Assembly (NCBI GenBank): GCA_963762965.1 | Contig: CAVXME010000001.1 | Location: 744,001 to 808,000, forward strand | DNA length: 64,000 nt | Reading direction: 5' to 3' | From: DATBAX01 sp963762965 | GTDB lineage: Bacteria > Acidobacteriota > Terriglobia > Terriglobales > Acidobacteriaceae | Part shown: positions 28,078 to 36,869 of the stretch, piece by piece | Layout of the letters: each line of letters opens with the position of its first letter | Numbering within the stretch: the first letter of the stretch is position 1 | Translations under genes and position numbers: made by a program | The notes under the pieces: generated by a model | Told to the model about the DNA's origin: nothing | The model's input: only the letters and a program-made list of their open reading frames with translations | Databases searched by the model: none

Positions 28078-28449
28078 ATGGTTTGGCCTGCCACATATTC
28101 CCGTCGGACAGTTTGTCCCGAGTGCCATGCGAGGATCAGGCTGGAAGATGTAAAGTTTATTCCAACATTTCCGTGTCCGCTCTGTGACAAGGAAATTCGC
28201 GTGTCCGATGCTTATCAAAGAACAATCCGAGTAGTCAGTTGGTCCCTTGGACTTGTGATTGCCTACACCCTAGGAGGCAAATTGTGGCCGGTGCTGTTGC
28301 TTTGGTTAGCGTCCACGGTCATGATAGTGTTCTGGTGGGCGTACATTGGGAAGTACTTTCTCCCGCCAAAGCTCTCCCGCTGTGTAGACGAGTATCCGTC
28401 CGTTCTGGGCCTCGGTTCAGACCACGATAATCTTGAAGATCGCAAGTAA
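28078..28449 (+). CDS. Small zinc-ribbon membrane protein
   Basis: I do not recognise a named family. 123 residues from the ATG at 28078. Two CxxC pairs (CPECHARIR and CPLCDKEIR) form a probable zinc ribbon, followed by two transmembrane helices (VVSWSLGLVIAYTLGG; WPVLLLWLASTVMIVFWWAY). An in-frame ATG at 28003 would add 25 residues of no clear character. It is monocistronic. Confidence 0.55.
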   Translation: MVWPATYSRRTVCPECHARIRLEDVKFIPTFPCPLCDKEIRVSDAYQRTIRVVSWSLGLVIAYTLGGKLWPVLLLWLASTVMIVFWWAYIGKYFLPPKLSRCVDEYPSVLGLGSDHDNLEDRK

Positions 28450-28522
28450 CTTTACCGCGCTCAGTATTCGCTGCCTGAATCCCCCAGCCCGTCCAGCCAT
28501 CTAATATCCTAAGAGTTGCTTT

Positions 28523-29371
28523 ATGGAAAATGGATTTAAAACCGCGTTCCTGCTCACGCTGCTTACGTTGCTGCTCATGTTTCTCGGCCGTGTTTTCGGC
28601 GGCGAGAATGGCATGCTGCTGGCCCTGCTGATTGCGGCCGTGATGAACTTTGTTTCTTATTTTTACTCCGACAAGATTGCGTTGGCCATGTATCGCGCCC
28701 AGCCGGTCACTCGCGAGCAACTGCCGCGGGCGTACCAGACGGTGGAGCGGCTGACGCAGAAGATCGGCTTGCCTATGCCGAAGATTTATGTGATCCCCAG
28801 CGAGTCGCCCAACGCGTTTGCCACGGGACGGAACCCGAAGCACGCGTCCGTCGCCGTGACCCAGGGCATTCTGAATCTGCTGACGGACGAGGAACTGGAA
28901 GGCGTGCTGGCCCACGAACTGGGACACGTGAACAACCGCGACATTCTCATCAGTTCGGTGGCGGCGACCATCGCCGGCGCCATTACCTATGCCGCGCAAA
29001 TGGGACGCTGGGCCATGATTTTTGGCGGCATGGAGCGCAACGACCGCGACCGTGGCGGTGGCATTTCAGCCCTGCTCATGCTGATTCTGGCGCCGATCGC
29101 TGCCCTGATGATCCAGCTGTGGGTGTCCCGCACCCGCGAGTACGAGGCGGACGCCACCGGCGCGCATTTTACCGGCAATCCTTATGCCCTGGCCAGTGCT
29201 TTGGCGAAACTCGATGCTTACTCCAAGCGCATCCCCATGGCAGCCACGCCTTCGACGGCTCATTTGTTCATCATCCAGCCCATGCTTGGGATGAATTTTG
29301 GCAGCCTGTTCTCGACCCATCCGCCGATTGCGAAGAGGATCGAGCGGCTGACGGGGCGGTCGGCGGCCTAA
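28523..29371 (+). CDS. htpX: Membrane zinc metalloprotease HtpX
   Basis: M48B protease for quality control of membrane proteins. It has 282 residues. Two N-terminal helices precede the zinc site HELGH (131-135); the third ligand is in SRTREYEADATGA. Further helices lie at about 150-200, and the C-terminal STHPPIAKRIERL is typical. It starts with ATG at 28523. The 85 bases after the stop are family B repeats. Confidence 0.95.
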   Translation: MENGFKTAFLLTLLTLLLMFLGRVFGGENGMLLALLIAAVMNFVSYFYSDKIALAMYRAQPVTREQLPRAYQTVERLTQKIGLPMPKIYVIPSESPNAFATGRNPKHASVAVTQGILNLLTDEELEGVLAHELGHVNNRDILISSVAATIAGAITYAAQMGRWAMIFGGMERNDRDRGGGISALLMLILAPIAALMIQLWVSRTREYEADATGAHFTGNPYALASALAKLDAYSKRIPMAATPSTAHLFIIQPMLGMNFGSLFSTHPPIAKRIERLTGRSAA

Positions 29372-29375
29372 GATC

Positions 29376-29461
29376 CGTCAGCTCTCAGCTTTCAGCTATC
29401 AGCAAGACCCTCACGACCAAAGGCCTTAGCTGAACGCTGACGGCTGATAGCTGACAGCTTT
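29376..29461. repeat. Family B inverted repeats after htpX
   Basis: GTCAGCTCTCAGCTTTCAGC on the left and GCTGATAGCTGACAGC on the right are near-inverted copies around a 30-base centre, a possible hairpin at the end of htpX. Confidence 0.7.
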
Positions 29462-29514
29462 ATGTGACGCAAGTAACTGCCCGGCCCCCGTTCTCCACTA
29501 TAGAATTGAGACCA

Positions 29515-30474
29515 ATGTCGCCCGAAACTGCTACTGCCGCCACTCATCGCGCGGCCCTTCTGGAAGCCGCGCTGCGCAAGGTGATTCGCGGCAAGGACGA
29601 TGCCATCCGTCTGGCCCTGGTTTCGATTCTCGCCCGCGGGCATCTGCTCATTGAAGGCGTTCCCGGAGTGGGTAAAACCACGCTCGGCCAAGCCATGGCC
29701 CGGGCCATCGATTGCAGTTTTCAGCGGGTACAGTTCACCAGCGACATGCTGCCCTCGGACGTTCTGGGAATTTCGATCTACTCTGCGCTCGAGCAAAACT
29801 TTGAGTTCAAGCGCGGCCCGGTTTTCACCAACGTGCTGCTGGCCGACGAAATCAATCGCACTACTCCGAAGACACAATCCGCGCTGCTCGAAGCCATGAA
29901 CGAAGGCCAGGTCACCGTGGACTCTCATTCGTATGCGCTGCCGCAGCCGTTTCTGGTCATCGCCACGCAGAATCCGGTGGAGCATCACGGCACGTATCCT
30001 CTGCCGGAATCGCAGCTGGATCGTTTTCTGATGCGGGTCCGCATGGGGTATCCCGACAGCAGCGCCGAGCGCGAAATTCTTCGGTCGGAAGCAGGCACAG
30101 CTCAATTGGAAATCTTGAAGCCGGTGCTGAGCGGCGCCGATGTGCTGGAGATGCAGCAGGCAGTCACAAAAGTTCGCGTCGACGAATCGCTGGTCAGCTA
30201 CGCTCTCGCCATCGTGCGCAAGACCCGCGACTCAGAGCAATTTGCTTTAGGAGTTTCGCCACGCGGATCACAAATGCTCTATCGCGCCGCCCAGGCCATG
30301 GCTTTTCTCGAAGGCCGCAGCTTCTGCGTTCCGGAAGATTTCAAGCCGCTGGTTGTCCCGGTGTTTGCGCATCGCGTGGTGGTGAATGGCTCTAACGCGT
30401 CCACGGCGAAGAAGTCCGAGCTGGCGGAACAGGCCATGCAGGAAATTGTCGAGAACACGCACGTGCCGGTGTAG
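29515..30474 (+). CDS. MoxR-type AAA+ ATPase
   Basis: 319 residues. Walker A GVPGVGKTT, Walker B LLADEINRTTPKTQSALLEAM, sensor ATQNPVEHHGTYPLPE and the lid domain all fit MoxR, chaperone-like ATPases that activate VWA-domain partners. The ATG at 29515 precedes the domain; a GTG at 29464 is an alternative. Unusually, the DUF58, VWA and transglutaminase genes that normally follow are absent: a repeat cluster and an opposite-strand peptidase come next. Confidence 0.88.
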   Translation: MSPETATAATHRAALLEAALRKVIRGKDDAIRLALVSILARGHLLIEGVPGVGKTTLGQAMARAIDCSFQRVQFTSDMLPSDVLGISIYSALEQNFEFKRGPVFTNVLLADEINRTTPKTQSALLEAMNEGQVTVDSHSYALPQPFLVIATQNPVEHHGTYPLPESQLDRFLMRVRMGYPDSSAEREILRSEAGTAQLEILKPVLSGADVLEMQQAVTKVRVDESLVSYALAIVRKTRDSEQFALGVSPRGSQMLYRAAQAMAFLEGRSFCVPEDFKPLVVPVFAHRVVVNGSNASTAKKSELAEQAMQEIVENTHVPV

Positions 30475-30722
30475 GAGCATTCAGCAATCAGCATTCAGCA
30501 CTTGGCAATTAGCATCTGGCACTTGGCATTTGGCCCTTCTAAGCACCGTTCCTCTTTGTCTGGCATTGCCCCCTGTCATCCTGAGCGGAGTGTCTGTTTC
30601 GCGGAGCGAAGCAGACACGTAGTCGAAGGACCCCTATAACACCACTGCCGTAAAGGGTCTAGGGGTGCTTCGACTCCTTCGCCGTTCACTTCGTGAACTA
30701 CTCACTCGCTCAGCATGACAAG
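30475..30722. repeat. Family B run plus a full family C palindromic element
   Basis: 30476-30537 carries tandem variants of CAGCATTCAGCACTTGGCA. 30575-30721 is a family C element bounded by TGTCATCCTGAGCG and CGCTCAGCATGACA, with internal sub-hairpins (for example GTGTCTG/CAGACAC and TTCACTTCGTGAA). No gene is seen in this 249-base convergent gap. Confidence 0.75.
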
Positions 30723-30723
30723 G

Positions 30724-31581
30724 TTAACGGGCCGGAACATCCAATTGAGTATCGAGAAGCGCCAGGTAACCCGCCATCAAACGATATGTGGTGTAGTAAT
30801 CACCCATTTTGATGGCAGCGATTGTGTCGCGGCTGGAGTGCAGGACGGGCAAGGTACTTTCCGTCAGGGAATGGATAGTGACGCGGGGAATTTTGAACTC
30901 GGCGAACGATTCCGAATCGGCAGTACCGATGTTGTCGACATTCATGACTGAAATCGGCAGTTTCATCGAACTGGCGATGCGGGCAAGAGCATTGAGCAGC
31001 GGCATATCGGCGTGCGACGCCCAAACCTCAGTTGGCCCCAAACCCAGCGTGTCGAAGTTGACCATGCCTTCAATCTTGGAGCGCTGTTCGGCGCTGAGCT
31101 TGTTTACGTAGAAATCGGAACCGAGCAGGCCCTTTTCTTCGCCGGTAAAGCCGACGAAAATAAATGTGTGCCGCCGTTTTCGGCCATTGACGCTATATAA
31201 GAGGCTCGGCAGCAGGGACGCTCCACTCCAGTTATCGACTACGCCATCCCCTTGGTCGACCTTGTCCGTATGCGCTCCCACCAGGATGACTCCATCCGTC
31301 TCACCGGGCAAAACGCAGATCACGTTAGGTGGAAGTGTCGGTCTGACCACCTGTTCGGAAAGTTGATCGACTTTGCATCCGGATTCTTTGAATAGTTGTT
31401 TGATGATGGCTTCCCGTTCCTCATTCTTGCGGGAGAAGCTTTTGAGCCGGGATTCAATTTTGGTCTGATCGAGTAACCGGTATTGCGCCTGGCCTATGGC
31501 ATTCGAGGCAAGCAAGACGAACAGCAACGACCGCAGGATCGGTTTCGGGATGGGAAGGGGCACCACTGCAATTGCAACCAC
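30724..31581 (-). CDS. Secreted M28-family zinc peptidase
   Basis: 285 residues. A signal-like N-terminus (ILRSLLFVLLASNAIGQAQ) precedes a co-catalytic zinc aminopeptidase fold: GAHTDKVD, GVVDNWSGAS, GFTGEEKGLLGS, NFDTLGLG and a late histidine in LHSSRDT. These match the M28 ligand order H-D-E-D-H. The GTG at 31581 is used; a later GTG at 31563 would leave a shorter signal. It probably digests peptides in the periplasm or outside. Confidence 0.8.
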   Translation of the reverse strand: MVAIAVVPLPIPKPILRSLLFVLLASNAIGQAQYRLLDQTKIESRLKSFSRKNEEREAIIKQLFKESGCKVDQLSEQVVRPTLPPNVICVLPGETDGVILVGAHTDKVDQGDGVVDNWSGASLLPSLLYSVNGRKRRHTFIFVGFTGEEKGLLGSDFYVNKLSAEQRSKIEGMVNFDTLGLGPTEVWASHADMPLLNALARIASSMKLPISVMNVDNIGTADSESFAEFKIPRVTIHSLTESTLPVLHSSRDTIAAIKMGDYYTTYRLMAGYLALLDTQLDVPAR

Positions 31582-31667
31582 AATTCATGGTGAGAATAAC
31601 ATGACGTTGCAGCCGTGAATTTCCGTGGCCTCCTGCTATCATCGTCATGTCCTTTTAATCTGCTCCT

Positions 31668-32750
31668 ATGAAAACTGGCATCATTGGCCTGCCTCAGGTG
31701 GGCAAAACATCTCTCTTTCGCATTTTGACCAAGGCAGTCGGTAGTGGGACTTCCTCCAACCCGCGAGAAGCGCATGTGGGCGTGGCCAAGGTGCCAGACG
31801 ATCGCCTCGACCGCATGGCGGCTGTCTACAATCCCAAGAAATTGACCCACACGTCCGTCGAGTATGTGGACGTCGGCGCCATCGGCCAGGACGCACTGAA
31901 AGAAAGCTCCTACATCGGACACCTCCGTAACGTGGATGCTCTCATTCACGTCGTCCGCGCATTTGATGACCCTTCCATCCCGCATGTAGGCCCGGTTGAT
32001 CCCCTGCGTGATATCAAGAACGTCGAATTCGACCTGATGGTCAGTGACCTCGGCCAGATTGAAAAGCGGTTGGAGCGGGTGCAAAAAGACCTGAAGAAGA
32101 TGAAGACGCCTGAGTTGGAGAAAGAATTCGACCTGCTCAAACGCGCCAACGAGCATTTGGGTTCCGAGAAGCCGCTACGCGAAATGGAGATGACCCCCGA
32201 GGACAAAAAGCGTCTGCGCGGCTTTATGTTCCTCAGCGAGAAGCCGATTCTCTACGTGCTCAACATCAGTGAAAGCACGCAGCTGGGAAAAGATCTCGAC
32301 GAGGCAGTAGCCAAATACAAGTTGACCGAGGTCGCTTCCCGTCCAAATTCCGGGGCGACGGCGATCTGTGGCAAGGTAGAGGCAGAACTCGCGGAAATGA
32401 GTGATGCCGACGCCGCCGAATTTCTCTCCAGCTATGGCCTGACTGAAAGCGGATTGGTGCGTTTGATTCGAACCACCTACACTCTGCTCGGTCTCATTTC
32501 GTTCTTCACCATCGGCGAAGACGAATGCCGGGCCTGGACAATCCCGGTCAACACGCGTGCTGTGGAAGCTGCCGGCGCCATCCATTCCGATCTGGAGAAA
32601 CATTTCATTCGCGCGGAAACCATTCGCTGGGACAAGCTGCTGGAAGCCGGTTCCGAAGCCAACGCCCGTGCCAAAGGCATCCTGCGCCTGGAAGGAAAGG
32701 ACTACATTGTGCAGGATGGAGACGTGATGCACATCCGGCACAGCGGCTAA
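31668..32750 (+). CDS. ychF: Ribosome-binding ATPase YchF
   Basis: Obg-family P-loop protein that prefers ATP. 360 residues. G1 is GLPQVGKT (7-14); the family consensus has N where Q stands. A coiled-coil insertion (GQIEKRLERVQKDLKKMK) and the C-terminal TGS domain (LISFFTIGEDECRAWTI to GDVMHIRHSG) are complete. It is monocistronic. Confidence 0.95.
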   Translation: MKTGIIGLPQVGKTSLFRILTKAVGSGTSSNPREAHVGVAKVPDDRLDRMAAVYNPKKLTHTSVEYVDVGAIGQDALKESSYIGHLRNVDALIHVVRAFDDPSIPHVGPVDPLRDIKNVEFDLMVSDLGQIEKRLERVQKDLKKMKTPELEKEFDLLKRANEHLGSEKPLREMEMTPEDKKRLRGFMFLSEKPILYVLNISESTQLGKDLDEAVAKYKLTEVASRPNSGATAICGKVEAELAEMSDADAAEFLSSYGLTESGLVRLIRTTYTLLGLISFFTIGEDECRAWTIPVNTRAVEAAGAIHSDLEKHFIRAETIRWDKLLEAGSEANARAKGILRLEGKDYIVQDGDVMHIRHSG

Positions 32751-32764
32751 GGTTCGAATACCTC

Positions 32765-32827
32765 GGGCGCTAAAGCGCGTACTGAAAACAAAGCTCTAGC
32801 GCAGCGCTATAAGCGCTGCTCCACCCA
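32765..32827. repeat. GCGCTGCTCCACCC repeat (family E)
   Basis: Short palindromes (GCGCTAAAGCGC; AGCGCAGCGCT) ending in AGCGCTGCTCCACCC. The reverse copy GGGTGGAGCAGCGCT occurs at 51189. Confidence 0.65.
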
Positions 32828-32881
32828 AAATCACTGATAATCAAGGTCAACCGGTAAGCGTTAAGATTGTTTTCGATTTCC

Positions 32882-33607
32882 ATGCATCCCATCGCTCTCA
32901 GTCTCTTGCTTGGCCTTACCGCTGCCGCAGCCAATGTTCTTGGCGGCGCCATCATCGTCCACAAACACTGGGAACATGCTTACCTCAAATACTTCGTGGC
33001 GCTAGGCGCAGGATTCATGCTGGCCACGGCACTGGTGGAAGTTTTCCCAGCCAGCTTGCAGTTACGAGGCAAAGACGCGGCATATCTGGTTCTGCTGGGT
33101 TACTTGATCATCCATTTCTTCGAGCACACCGTCACTCCCCACTTCCACTTCGGCGAAGAAACTCACAAAGAACAATTCGGTCACGGGCACAGGGGATATT
33201 CAGTATTGATTGGGCTGGTGATCCATACATTTTTTGATGGGATTGCGATTGCCTCCGGGTTCCTGGTTTCGAACGGGCTAGGATGGATTATTTTCTTCGC
33301 CATCTTCCTGCATAAAATTCCCGAGGGATTCACGGTTGCGTCCGTCATGCTGGCCGGCGGTCAGAGCCGCCGCATCGCCTGGGGAGCGTCCGCGCTACTC
33401 GGTGCGGCGACGTTTGCCGGAGTTCTGACCATGGCAGTCCTGCGGCAGGAAGTGAGTTTTGGACTACCGCTCTCGGCGGGAGTGACCATCTACGTGGCGG
33501 CTTCAGACCTCATTCCGGAAGTGAATCGCGAACCGGGAGCCAAAGTAGCGTTGGTGGTTTTTCTGGGAGTAGCACTGTTTTTCGCTCTGGAACATTTGGT
33601 TCATTAG
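32882..33607 (+). CDS. ZIP family metal transporter
   Basis: 241 residues with about eight transmembrane helices. The metal-site motif of helix IV is HTFFDGIAIASGF and of helix V LHKIPEGFTVASV, the H...D and H-x3-E patterns of ZIP permeases for zinc or related divalent ions. A histidine-rich cytoplasmic loop (HTVTPHFHFGEETHKEQFGHGH) sits between helices III and IV. I use the ATG at 32882; a TTG lies 15 bases upstream. Confidence 0.9.
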   Translation: MHPIALSLLLGLTAAAANVLGGAIIVHKHWEHAYLKYFVALGAGFMLATALVEVFPASLQLRGKDAAYLVLLGYLIIHFFEHTVTPHFHFGEETHKEQFGHGHRGYSVLIGLVIHTFFDGIAIASGFLVSNGLGWIIFFAIFLHKIPEGFTVASVMLAGGQSRRIAWGASALLGAATFAGVLTMAVLRQEVSFGLPLSAGVTIYVAASDLIPEVNREPGAKVALVVFLGVALFFALEHLVH

Positions 33608-33656
33608 CAAGAGCGGACAGCCGAGGCGACTGTCCCTACGTGATCGTGACAAGTTC

Positions 33657-34853
33657 CTATTCCACTGTGTGCTTCGCGGTGTAGCCCTCGCGCGCGATGA
33701 TCAGGTATTTCACGTCCTTGCCCTTCTGATCTCTTACCTTCAGCGGGCTGCCATCGTCGCCAACAACATCCACTTTCAGCTTGCGGTAAGTGCCATCCTG
33801 CTTGGAATTGGTGGGATGATAGGAAATGTTGTACTGGTTGCGAATGTCCGTCCCGATTTCCTTGAAGGTATCGACCATATCTCCGACGAAGCGCGGCTGG
33901 TAGAACTTGCCGCCGGTTAATTTAGCAAAAGTCTGCATTTCGTTGTCCGCCTGTAGGTAGTCCATGCTGTTCACGGGAATCCCCATGGCACGGCCGCCAT
34001 GGCCCATCTCGCGCGCGATCCAACCAATGCTGACTGGAAAAATGGTCACATCTTTCGTGATCTTCACCTTCTTGATGATCTGGTCAAGAGTGAGCTTGCT
34101 GAAAGAATCAAAGCCACTGCTGATCAGGATCAAGTATTTGTGTCCCTCGATACGGTCCAGACGGTCCAGCGTGTCATAGAGTGCGTCAAATAGATTGGTC
34201 TCGGCAAAACCCGGGATACGTAGCTGATTCAGCGCACCGTAGACTTCCTTCTTGTCCTGGGTAAAATCGGTCACGACCTGCGGCTTCATGTCATAGGAAA
34301 TCACCGCGATCCAGTCGTCCTTCTTCAAAGTATTGGCAAATGCATAAGAAGCATTGAGTGCATCGATTGTCATGCGCCAATTGGCCGAGGCGAACTCGAC
34401 GAGCAGTGCTGCGGTGATGGGAGCGTCAGAGGTGCCGAAGTTGGCGATCGTCTGCGGTGTACCGTCTTCCGATATGCGGAAGTTTTCTTTCTTCAGGTTC
34501 GGGATGGTTTGCCCATCTTTGGTGGTGACCATCACGTCTAAATTGACCAGCGGGACGTCCACTCGAATGGAGTAATCGGGCATGCCCTCGACTTTCTTTG
34601 GGGTTGTCGGCGGCGGGGGCGGTGGTGGTTCGTCCTTTTTCTTGGGGATGGCATAAGGGCCAACGTCGTTTTGCGGCCCTCCGGCGGCGGGAGGGGGCTC
34701 GGTTTGCTGGTTATTCGGCGCAGACGACTGATCCTGGGCCAGAGCTGCTGACCCGAGCAGGATGGATGTGCCCAAAATCAAAAGCAGCAATGAGATACGG
34801 ACGACGCACTTTCGAGCACAGCCGAAAGCCCTGGTGGCAAGGATGGCAAACAT
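33657..34853 (-). CDS. VWFA-related secreted protein (Acidobacteria type)
   Basis: 398 residues. A signal peptide (VVRISLLLLILGTSILLGSAALAQ) is followed by a proline-rich spacer with seven prolines in a row, then a domain of the VWFA-related Acidobacterial family: VDVPLVNLDVMVTTKDG, LKKENFRISEDGTPQ, a Rossmann-like VWA core. The DxSxS MIDAS motif is not kept (the site reads VEFASANW), so metal-dependent adhesion is unlikely. It is divergent from the S55 gene. Confidence 0.85.
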   Translation of the reverse strand: MFAILATRAFGCARKCVVRISLLLLILGTSILLGSAALAQDQSSAPNNQQTEPPPAAGGPQNDVGPYAIPKKKDEPPPPPPPTTPKKVEGMPDYSIRVDVPLVNLDVMVTTKDGQTIPNLKKENFRISEDGTPQTIANFGTSDAPITAALLVEFASANWRMTIDALNASYAFANTLKKDDWIAVISYDMKPQVVTDFTQDKKEVYGALNQLRIPGFAETNLFDALYDTLDRLDRIEGHKYLILISSGFDSFSKLTLDQIIKKVKITKDVTIFPVSIGWIAREMGHGGRAMGIPVNSMDYLQADNEMQTFAKLTGGKFYQPRFVGDMVDTFKEIGTDIRNQYNISYHPTNSKQDGTYRKLKVDVVGDDGSPLKVRDQKGKDVKYLIIAREGYTAKHTVE

Positions 34854-35011
34854 AGAATCCCTCGGGAAACCCTGCTAGTATAGACGCAAGACTTCGCGAT
34901 TGGGATGTTTTGCGCGGCCTAAGATCGTTCCCTCCCACCCGGCAAACAAGTTACAAAGCGCGAAGGGTCAATTGTTTTTGGAGGACTCGATTGCGGGTCC
35001 CCGGGAGAATC

Positions 35012-36814
35012 ATGAGACGAGCGGTCCTCGCGGGCGCGGTAGTTTGTTTCTATGCGCTGCTTCCCATCCTCCAGGCCCAGACAGCTCCAGTTCCAGCTCC
35101 CAAATCATTTGAAACCATTGCTGTGAGCCAGATCCACGCTGGGATGCGGGGCGTCGCGTACACCGTATTCCAAGGCACCAAACCGGAGCCCATGGACGTG
35201 GAAGTGCTTGGCATCCTAAAGAATGCCAATGGACCCAAAGGCGACATCATTCTGGTCCGCCTGGGCGGCGCGAAAGCCGAATACACGGGCGTGGTGGCGG
35301 GTATGAGTGGCAGCCCGGTTTACCTGGACGGCAAACTGGCGGGCGCTCTGGCCTTCCGCATCGGAGAGTTCTCCAAGGAGCCGATTGCCGGCGTGACTCC
35401 GATCGCGGAGATGCTCGAAATCAACGCCCTGGACAATAGCCCGGCTCCCTTACCCAGCACTGCCAAAGCATCGGCGAGCACCCCCAGCAAGACATCCAGC
35501 CCGGGCATTTCGGACCTGCCGGTCCAGGATTTCGCCAACTATTTAAGGCCCATCGAAGCACCGTTGGTCTTCAGCGGCTTCTCGGAAGACGCTGTCCAGC
35601 GCTTCGCTCCGCAATTTGCGGCAGCAGGAATTGTGCCAGTCATGGGTGCGGGCTCCGTCAGCGATGCCAAGCAGCCGGAACCCATGGAACCGGGCTCAGC
35701 CGTCAGCGCCATCCTGGTGCGGGGGGACATGGACATCGCCGCCACTTGCACCGTCACCTACATGGACGCACACCATCTTCTGGCCTGTGGCCATCCTTTA
35801 TTGCAGTTCGGCATGGTGGACTTGCCCATGACCAAAGCCGACGTTCTGGCAACGCTACCCTCGCCGCTCAATGCTTTCAAAATCGTGAATGCGACCGAAG
35901 CTGTGGGCTCGTTCGTTCAGGACCGCCATACCGGAATCATGGGAGAGTTCGGCAAGAAGCCGGATATGATTCCCGTAATCCTGAACATTCATGGCGGCCC
36001 CACCTCCAAGCAATTTCATTACGAAGTACTCAACAATGCGCGTCTCAGCCCCGTCGCCATGATGGCGACTGTGTTTAATGCGCTCCACGACGTGAATGAA
36101 TACGGGGAAGATGTTACCTATCGCATGAACGGCAGCATCAGCGTAGACGGTTTCCCGGACGTGACCCTGCAAAACATGTTCTCCGCCGTGGATGGCGGGC
36201 AGCCTGCCGCGGCCTTGGCAGCATTGTCCATCGGAGACCGTTTCGGACGCATCTACGATAATCCGTACAACGTTCCTGCCGTCCATGGCGTACAGCTGGA
36301 TTTCGAGATCTCAACCGAACGGCGATGGGCGCGATTGGAGAGCGCTCGTACCGACGTCACGGAAGCGCGCCCAGGCGATGACATTACCGTCGAAGCCGTG
36401 CTGCGGCCTTATCGCGGAGAACGTATCGTCCAGCAAATTCCGATCCACATTCCGGCTTCCGCATCCCAGGGTTCGTTGCACATTCTAGTCAGCGATGGAG
36501 AGACCCTCGACCGCATCCGGCGAGGGCCGCCCATGTTGAGCAGCCGGCTTGATCTGGCCTCAACGATTGCGTCGCTGAATAAACTGCATGTGAGCAACCG
36601 GGTTTATGTCTCGCTGCTGGAGGGCAACCCTGGGGCCATAGTCGCCGATAAGGTCATGCCCACTCTGCCGCTTTCGATCATGAACGTGATGGATGGAATG
36701 CGCGGCACGCAGGAAATGGTGGTCGTGGGTGAGTCGTCGGTGAATGAAGCCGCGACTGCGCCCCTGAATTATGTAGTTTCAGGTGCACAGGTGCTAACCA
36801 TTTCGATCAAATAG
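35012..36814 (+). CDS. SpoIVB-like (S55) peptidase domain secreted protein
   Basis: 600 residues from the ATG at 35012, preceded by GGGAG; the signal peptide is VLAGAVVCFYALLPILQAQ. The serine motif GMSGSPVYLDG (97-107) and a histidine motif ACGHPL (258-263) are present, as in acidobacterial S55-domain proteins. In B. subtilis SpoIVB the histidine precedes the serine; here the order is reversed. A long C-terminal region (LESARTDVTEARPGDDITVEA) looks like beta-sandwich modules. Probably a periplasmic or surface protease; substrate unknown. Confidence 0.75.
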   Translation: MRRAVLAGAVVCFYALLPILQAQTAPVPAPKSFETIAVSQIHAGMRGVAYTVFQGTKPEPMDVEVLGILKNANGPKGDIILVRLGGAKAEYTGVVAGMSGSPVYLDGKLAGALAFRIGEFSKEPIAGVTPIAEMLEINALDNSPAPLPSTAKASASTPSKTSSPGISDLPVQDFANYLRPIEAPLVFSGFSEDAVQRFAPQFAAAGIVPVMGAGSVSDAKQPEPMEPGSAVSAILVRGDMDIAATCTVTYMDAHHLLACGHPLLQFGMVDLPMTKADVLATLPSPLNAFKIVNATEAVGSFVQDRHTGIMGEFGKKPDMIPVILNIHGGPTSKQFHYEVLNNARLSPVAMMATVFNALHDVNEYGEDVTYRMNGSISVDGFPDVTLQNMFSAVDGGQPAAALAALSIGDRFGRIYDNPYNVPAVHGVQLDFEISTERRWARLESARTDVTEARPGDDITVEAVLRPYRGERIVQQIPIHIPASASQGSLHILVSDGETLDRIRRGPPMLSSRLDLASTIASLNKLHVSNRVYVSLLEGNPGAIVADKVMPTLPLSIMNVMDGMRGTQEMVVVGESSVNEAATAPLNYVVSGAQVLTISIK

Positions 36815-36869
36815 AGACTAGTTCCCTTCAACGATCTGGATTTTCTAAAATTTGGGTTGAGGTACAAAC

